NCBI GenBank assembly: GCA_016297165.1
Contig: JAEDHF010000059.1
Location: forward strand, 1-10,553
Origin: Oscillospiraceae bacterium
Lineage (GTDB): Bacteria > Bacillota > Clostridia > Oscillospirales > Ruminococcaceae
Direction of reading: 5' to 3'
Length of the DNA stretch: 10,553 nt
Positions within the stretch are counted from its first letter, which is position 1, and each line of letters starts with the position of its first letter. A model generated the notes under the pieces. That model ran no database searches. It was not told the DNA's origin and saw only the letters and a list, made by a program, of their open reading frames with translations. Below, in pieces: positions 6,460-10,553 of the stretch. A program made the position numbers and the translations under genes.

Positions 6460-7776
6460 TTATTCCTGGAGCATAAACATATTGTAGATAACTCTGATTG
6501 CGTTTTCGAATTCGGCTTCCTCGATACCGATAATGATATTGAGCTCGGAGGAACCCTGGTCAATCATCTTGATATTTATATCGGCATGGGATAAAGCGGC
6601 GAAAATTCTTGTAGCCGTACCCTTTGTAGCCTTCATACCTCTACCTACTACGGCGATAAGGGCGAGGTTATCCTCAACCTCGATATGGTTGGGGTTTGTA
6701 ACCTCCTTGATTCTTGCGGCGAAGTTGGGGTGTGCCTTAAGGTCGTCGCTGTTTACAACGATATTCATGGTGTCGATACCGGTAGGAATATGCTCGAATG
6801 AGATACCCTCGCTTTCCATAAGGGTAAGAACACGGCGAAGGAAGCCGATTTCGCTATTCATCTCGTCCTTTTCGATACAGATAGCGCTGAAATGCTTCTT
6901 GCCTGCGATACCTGTGATGATATGCTCGTTCTTTCCCTCGGGAGCCTCGGGAACAATCATAGTACCCTTAGCGGAGGGGTCGTTTGTATTCTTTATGTTA
7001 ATCGGGATAGAAGCGTTTCTTACGGGGAAGATAGCGTCCTGATGAAGAACGGTAGCGCCCATATAGGAGAGCTCACGAAGCTCACGATAGGTAATAACGT
7101 CGATAAACTTGGGGTTTTCTACGATTCGGGGGTCTGCCACAGCGAAGCCGGGAACGTCGGTCCAGTTTTCGTAGAGGGAAGCCTTTATTGCTCTCGCTAC
7201 AACGGAGCCGGTAAAGTCGGAGCCGCCTCTCGAGAAGGTTCTGATTGTTCCGTCGGGGTTAGCGCCGTAGAAGCCGGGGATTACTGCACAGTCGTAACCC
7301 TCAAGGATAGAAGCTAAGGTTGCGTCGGTAAGGTCTGCGTCAAATTCGCCGTCGGGACCGAAGAAAACGCCCTTTGCTGCGTCGATGAACTGGAAGCCGA
7401 GATAGTTGGCGAGGATAATACCGTTAAGGTATTCGCCTCGGCTTGCGGCATAGTCCTTACCTGCCTTTTTCTTGAAGTTGGTCATTATTTCCTCGTATTC
7501 CCTGTCGAGAGAAATAGTAAGTCCGAGGTCGGAGATAATACCGTTAAAGCGCTCCGCAATAGGAAGGAAGGAGGCTAAGGCGTCTGCACCGCCGCAAACC
7601 TCGTCGTAACACTTATAAAGCATATCCGTAACCTTAATATCGTCGGAAAATCTCTTTCCGGGAGCGGAGGGGACAACATATCTTCTCTCCTTATCGCTCT
7701 TGATGATATCCCCTACCTTACGGAACTGGTTTGCGTCAGCAAGGGAGCTTCCGCCGAATTTTACTACTTTTGCCAT
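6460..7776 (-). CDS. Aspartokinase, YclM-type, with two ACT domains
   Basis: The 438-residue kinase phosphorylates L-aspartate with ATP, the committed step towards lysine, threonine, methionine and, in sporeformers, dipicolinate. The kinase domain covers about 1-285: VVKFGGSSLA (4-13), APGKR (38-42), ASRGEYLNG (111-119), FSRGGSDFTGS (181-191), and YENWTDVPG...ADPRIVENPKF (202-224). Two ACT domains follow, roughly 290-350 and 368-436, the second with GRGMKATKGTATR and MIDQGSSELNI. Length and motifs (SAPGKRF, VTDMLY, YRELRELSYMGA, IKNTNDPSAKGT) resemble B. subtilis YclM (aspartokinase III). The ACT pair implies feedback control by an end product, but which one cannot be read here. AAAGGA precedes ATG by 11 bases. 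The gene is 40 bases downstream of the HD-GYP gene and probably in its operon. Confidence 0.95.
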   Translation of the reverse strand: MAKVVKFGGSSLADANQFRKVGDIIKSDKERRYVVPSAPGKRFSDDIKVTDMLYKCYDEVCGGADALASFLPIAERFNGIISDLGLTISLDREYEEIMTNFKKKAGKDYAASRGEYLNGIILANYLGFQFIDAAKGVFFGPDGEFDADLTDATLASILEGYDCAVIPGFYGANPDGTIRTFSRGGSDFTGSVVARAIKASLYENWTDVPGFAVADPRIVENPKFIDVITYRELRELSYMGATVLHQDAIFPVRNASIPINIKNTNDPSAKGTMIVPEAPEGKNEHIITGIAGKKHFSAICIEKDEMNSEIGFLRRVLTLMESEGISFEHIPTGIDTMNIVVNSDDLKAHPNFAARIKEVTNPNHIEVEDNLALIAVVGRGMKATKGTATRIFAALSHADINIKMIDQGSSELNIIIGIEEAEFENAIRVIYNMFMLQE

Positions 7777-7800
7777 TGGTCTTTTTTCCTTTCTTGTTCT

Positions 7801-7816
7801 TGGGGTTACTGCCCCA
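7801..7816 (-). other. Small hairpin between the HD-GYP and aspartokinase genes
   Basis: On the minus strand TGGGG and CCCCA pair around CAGTAA immediately after the HD-GYP stop codon. There is no T-run, so it is more likely an mRNA-stability or weak pausing element than a terminator. The aspartokinase start is 24 bases beyond it. Confidence 0.35.
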
Positions 7817-8896
7817 TCATATTTTATCTCTTTTCTTAATTGTAAGGGTAAGAGATTTAAAGTCGTTATAGAGGTCGATTATCTCCCCCGTATCGTCAAC
7901 CTTTATTACGGGTCGGAGAACGTTGGTGTTGTTGCTTACTATGGTAGCGTTTCTTCCGTCGCTTATAACTACCTTATCCCCTACGGGATAGGGCGCAAAG
8001 GCGGCTAAAAATGCAACAACTATATCATAATCGAAATGGGTACCGCTTCCGCCCATCATAAACTCCTCCGCCTCCGCAACGCTCCAGGGCTGACGGTAGG
8101 GTCGGTTTGAGGTAAGGGCGTCGTAAACGTCCGCAACGGTTATAATACGGGCGAGATAGGATATATTATCCCCCTTAAGCTTAAGAGGATAACCGGAACC
8201 GTCGTATTTCTCCTGGTGCATAAGTACGGCGTTCATAACCTCGTTAGAATAATTTCCGTTATTCTTTAATAGGAAGTATCCGTTGGCAGGATGCTTCTTT
8301 ATCTCGTCGAATTCGTTATCGGTAAGCTTATCGGGCTTTCTTATAATATTTACGTCGATTGTACGCTTTCCTATATCGTGTAAAAGGGCAGCCTCACACA
8401 GGTCACGGAGAGTTTTCTTATCGAGATTAAGCTTATTTCCGATAGTAACCGCCATCATGGCTACACGAAGACAATGCTTATAGGTATAATCGTCGTAGGT
8501 CTGAAGCTGGTGCATCTTCAGGAGGATATTATCGTCGGAATAAAGGCTCGAAATAAGCTGGTCCGCCATAGCGCCTACGTTTTCCGAAGCCTCCCGGGTA
8601 AGCTCGCTGATAGGCTGGCTGTCGTCGTCGCCGAAGATATTCTTTAAGGTATTAAGAGACTCGTTAACGTCGATTTCTACCTTTATATCCTCGGATTTTA
8701 CTCCGCATTTTACCCATATTTCCTCAACATGATAGCGTTCCTTAAGGTTAAATATCATAACGCTGTCGAGGGTTGTATTTTCGAGAAGAAGAACATGATT
8801 CGAGCCGGGCTCTCTTACGGCGTCCGCCGTTATCATTCCCGATTCGAGCTCATCAACCTTAACCTTTATAGCAGGCACTCTTGTTCCTGTATTCAT
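7817..8896 (-). CDS. HD-GYP domain protein, probable c-di-GMP phosphodiesterase
   Basis: This 359-residue cytoplasmic protein should hydrolyse cyclic di-GMP or a related cyclic dinucleotide. Residues about 8-65 (VKVDELESGMITADAVREP...) resemble the small N-terminal domain often found in HD-GYP proteins. The HD-GYP domain spans about 130-300: H141 in YKHCLRVA, LLHDIGK (171-177) with H173-D174 and K177, KKHPANGYFLL with H202, MHQEKYDGSGYP (226-237), and VADVYDALTSNRPYR with D256. The usual HHE before the GYP loop is HQE, so one expected metal ligand is Gln228. The position of the Glu ligand seen in trinuclear members appears to be Tyr137. The C-terminal tail (303-345, PVGDKVVISDGRNATIV) is a common extension. 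No receiver or membrane segment is visible. GGAAGGGAG sits about 8 bases before ATG. It lies between metY and aspartokinase, 37 and 40 bases away. Confidence 0.92.
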   Translation of the reverse strand: MNTGTRVPAIKVKVDELESGMITADAVREPGSNHVLLLENTTLDSVMIFNLKERYHVEEIWVKCGVKSEDIKVEIDVNESLNTLKNIFGDDDSQPISELTREASENVGAMADQLISSLYSDDNILLKMHQLQTYDDYTYKHCLRVAMMAVTIGNKLNLDKKTLRDLCEAALLHDIGKRTIDVNIIRKPDKLTDNEFDEIKKHPANGYFLLKNNGNYSNEVMNAVLMHQEKYDGSGYPLKLKGDNISYLARIITVADVYDALTSNRPYRQPWSVAEAEEFMMGGSGTHFDYDIVVAFLAAFAPYPVGDKVVISDGRNATIVSNNTNVLRPVIKVDDTGEIIDLYNDFKSLTLTIKKRDKI

Positions 8897-8933
8897 AACA
8901 GACTCCCTTCCTTAAGGTAAGTTGCTATCATAA

Positions 8934-10199
8934 TCAGATAGCCGATAATGCGGCGTTAACGTCGGCGATTATATCCTCTACGCTTTCGAGGCCTACCGAG
9001 AAACGGATAAGTCCGCCGTCGATTCCTGCGGCAACAAGCTGTTCATCGGTAAGCTGTCTGTGGGTAGCGGAGGCAGGATGAAGAACACAGGTTCTTATAT
9101 CCGCAACGTGAACCTCGTTGGAGGCGAGCTTTAAGCTGTCCATAAACTTTACTGCATTATCCCTTCCGCCCTTGATTGATACGGAAATAACGCCGCAGCA
9201 GCCGAGGGGCAGATACTTTTTCGCTCTTTCATAGTACTTATCGCCCTTAAGTCCTGCATAAGAAACCTTAGCGACCTTATCGGAAGCGGCGAAAACCTCC
9301 GCTACCTTAAGTGCGTTTTCACAGTACTGCTTCATTCTTACCGCAAGGGTTTCAAGTCCGAGGTTAAGAAGGAAGGAGCTGTTTGCGGCAGGATAACAGC
9401 CGAAATCCCTCATAAGCTGCATTCTTGCCTTTAAAAGATAGGGAGCGAAGGGGTAATCCCTTGTATAAACGGTGCCATGATAGCTTTCGTCGGGCTCGGT
9501 AAGACAGGGGAACTTTCCGTTTGTCCAGTCGAATTTACCGCTGTCAACGATTACGCCGCCAACCTGAACAGCGTGACCGTCCATATATTTGCTTGTGGAG
9601 TGTACAACGATATCGGCGCCCCATTCAATAGGACGGCAGAGTATGGGCGTAGCGAAGGTATTATCCACGATAAGGGGTAAGCCGTTATCGTGAGCCGCCT
9701 TAGCCCAGGTTTCAATATCAAGTACGGTAAGGGCAGGATTGGCGATTGTTTCGCCGAAGTAGCATTTTGTGTTGGGCTTGCAGGCTGCCTTTAAGGTTTC
9801 GTAATCGGCGTCGCAGTCAACGAAAATGCACTCGATACCCATTCTTTTAAGGGTTACGGCGAAGAGGTTGATTGTTCCGCCGTAGATAGAAGCGGAAGCG
9901 ATAAAGCTGTCTCCTGCCTCACAGATATTAAGGATAGAGAGAAGGGAAGCCGCCTGACCGCTGCTTGTGCACATAGCGGCAACGCCGCCCTCTAAGTCGG
10001 CGATTTTCTTTTCAACCGCGTCGGTAGTAGGGTTAGCGAAACGGGAATATATAAGCCCTGCCGAGGGGTCGTCGAAAACGTGGGCTACTGCGTCGGTAGA
10101 GTCGTAAACGTAGGTTGTACTCTGATAAATCGGAACTACACGGGGCTCTCCGTTCTTGGGAGAATAGCCCGAATGCAGGCATTTTGTTTCAATATTCAT
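8934..10199 (-). CDS. metY: O-acetylhomoserine sulfhydrylase (PLP enzyme)
   Basis: The 421-residue cytoplasmic PLP enzyme of the Cys/Met-metabolism family most likely joins O-acetylhomoserine with sulfide (or methanethiol) to make homocysteine (or methionine). Motifs in order: CLHSGY (7-12), VPIYQSTTYV (22-31), YSRFANPTTDAVEKKIADLEG in part (51-71) with Y51 and R53 for the cofactor phosphate, SSGQAA (79-84), VDNTFATP (178-185) with D179, and HSTSKYMDGHAVQVGG (200-215), where K204 is the PLP lysine. The C-terminus has SNEVHVADIRTCVLHPASATH and IRFSVGLE. Length and the HSTSKYxDGH form favour MetY over cystathionine gamma-synthase (about 380 residues), but the sequence cannot exclude other thiol acceptors. 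AAAGGAG lies 7 bases before ATG and fixes the start. A MITE begins 23 bases upstream, so transcription probably starts inside it. It is the first gene of the probable metY/HD-GYP/aspartokinase operon. Confidence 0.93.
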   Translation of the reverse strand: MNIETKCLHSGYSPKNGEPRVVPIYQSTTYVYDSTDAVAHVFDDPSAGLIYSRFANPTTDAVEKKIADLEGGVAAMCTSSGQAASLLSILNICEAGDSFIASASIYGGTINLFAVTLKRMGIECIFVDCDADYETLKAACKPNTKCYFGETIANPALTVLDIETWAKAAHDNGLPLIVDNTFATPILCRPIEWGADIVVHSTSKYMDGHAVQVGGVIVDSGKFDWTNGKFPCLTEPDESYHGTVYTRDYPFAPYLLKARMQLMRDFGCYPAANSSFLLNLGLETLAVRMKQYCENALKVAEVFAASDKVAKVSYAGLKGDKYYERAKKYLPLGCCGVISVSIKGGRDNAVKFMDSLKLASNEVHVADIRTCVLHPASATHRQLTDEQLVAAGIDGGLIRFSVGLESVEDIIADVNAALSAI

Positions 10200-10246
10200 A
10201 GGAAGTCTCCTTTTCTGTATTAGGTCACCTCTAAAAACCTATGTCG

Positions 10247-10275
10247 TTTATATGTGCTGTGAATTTAGTTGTAAG
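10247..10275 (-). promoter_or_regulatory. Outward-facing promoter candidate upstream of metY
   Basis: On the minus strand CTTACA (10275-10270), a 17-base spacer and TATAAA (10252-10247) point towards metY. The start would be near 10240, giving a leader of about 41 bases that includes the terminal repeat and the metY ribosome binding site. Both boxes and the spacer length are identical in copy A, although bases in the spacer and beyond differ. No other promoter fits between the element and the gene, since only 23 bases are available. Confidence 0.5.
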
Positions 10276-10360
10276 ATTGTACTAAATTTTCGCAGTAATA
10301 CTTGATGTATTTCAAGAAAATTAAGGTAATACCGCATAATTATTGTCGTGCAGATGCGAA

Positions 10361-10447
10361 GCAGATTTTTCGTCAGATTGCGTAAAAAGCTCGCAGGCAT
10401 ACTATCGTATGTCAAGAGTTTTTTGCGTGATATGGCGGAAAAGCTGC
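10361..10447. repeat. 87-nt imperfect long hairpin inside MITE copy B
   Basis: There are three nested stems. 10361-10372 pairs with 10436-10447 (12 positions, one mismatch and one wobble). 10381-10392 pairs with 10416-10427 (12 positions, two wobbles). CATAC (10398-10402) pairs with GTATG (10407-10411) around TATC, extended by a wobble and a G-C pair. A symmetrical 8 by 8 internal loop separates the outer two stems. The whole structure is absent from copy A. It could be a transposition-related fold or a structured transcript. Confidence 0.75.
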
Positions 10448-10553
10448 AAGTAGCTGTGCGACAAAGGCGTCAGCCGCTAATTGTGCGGTGTTGCCTTATG
10501 GGCAATATGACGGCTAAAGGCATAGTGCAGAGAAATGGCATAGGTTTTTAGAG

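Larger units (their letters stand above)
10223..10553. mobile_element. MITE copy B, long form, cut by the window end
   Basis: The left terminal repeat starts GGTCACCTCTAAAAACC and matches the left end of copy A at 20 of 21 bases. The right end matches the right end of copy A up to TTTTTAGAG, so only about 6 bases (expected GTGACC) lie beyond the window, giving a full length near 337 bp. The left arm (10223-10328) and right arm (10500-10553) are shared with copy A; the middle is unique to B and folds into a long hairpin. A 67-codon frame starting at 10348 lies wholly inside the repeat, has no supporting ribosome binding site or family, and is not called as a gene. Flank sequence on the left is ...GTATTA. 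Confidence 0.85.

Noticed and set aside
10200..10222. Search for an S-box or T-box leader before metY
   Set aside because: Only 23 bases separate metY from the MITE. They hold a ribosome binding site and no room for a riboswitch.
10348..10551. Open frame of 67 codons rich in Arg and Lys at the window end
   Set aside because: It lies entirely inside MITE copy B, reads through its hairpin and terminal arm, has no convincing ribosome binding site and no recognisable family. Copy A lacks most of it.

Overview
The window looks like chromosomal DNA of an anaerobic gut or rumen Firmicute, most likely a Ruminococcus/Oscillospiraceae-type Clostridium. This is inferred from the protein families: a DUF4830 protein, a YclM-type aspartokinase, a divergent clostridial ThyA with FolA, a GH74 glycosidase lipoprotein, and AT-rich intergenic repeats. 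It also rests on purine-rich Shine-Dalgarno sites. I cannot name the species. Seven of the eight genes lie on the minus strand.

Layout. Positions 1-379 are AT-rich and gene-poor. A small membrane-anchored DUF4830 protein (380-802, +) converges on a zinc-ribbon membrane protein (1090-1593, -). The gap between them is filled with hairpins: two near-identical terminator hairpins, a MITE-like cluster of small stem-loops bounded by an AATGAATA inverted repeat, and a perfect 12-bp hairpin. Upstream of the zinc-ribbon gene is a Nudix hydrolase (1667-2419, -) whose N-terminal half resembles a degenerate inorganic pyrophosphatase. Next come a GH74 xyloglucanase-like lipoprotein (2733-4970, -) and a translationally coupled thyA-folA pair (5011-6353, -). 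The last block is a probable metY, HD-GYP, aspartokinase operon (6460-10199, -). It joins sulfur-amino-acid synthesis and the first step of the aspartate pathway with a c-di-GMP-type phosphodiesterase.

The most interesting signal is a pair of MITE-type elements in the same orientation: a 162-bp copy (2443-2604) and a longer copy (10223 to the window end). They share terminal inverted repeats. The short copy looks like an internal-deletion derivative of the long one. The long copy carries an 87-nt long hairpin that the short one lacks. Each element ends exactly 23 bp upstream of the start codon of a minus-strand gene (the Nudix gene and metY). Each carries, just inside that end, the same promoter-like pair (CTTACA, 17 bp, TATAAA) pointing out into the gene. 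I read this as a mobile, ready-made promoter/leader that may drive both genes, and in the second case may have replaced or separated an older metY control region. Promoter activity is inferred and untested.

I saw no tRNA, rRNA, CRISPR array, transposase, phage gene, or recognisable S-box or T-box leader.
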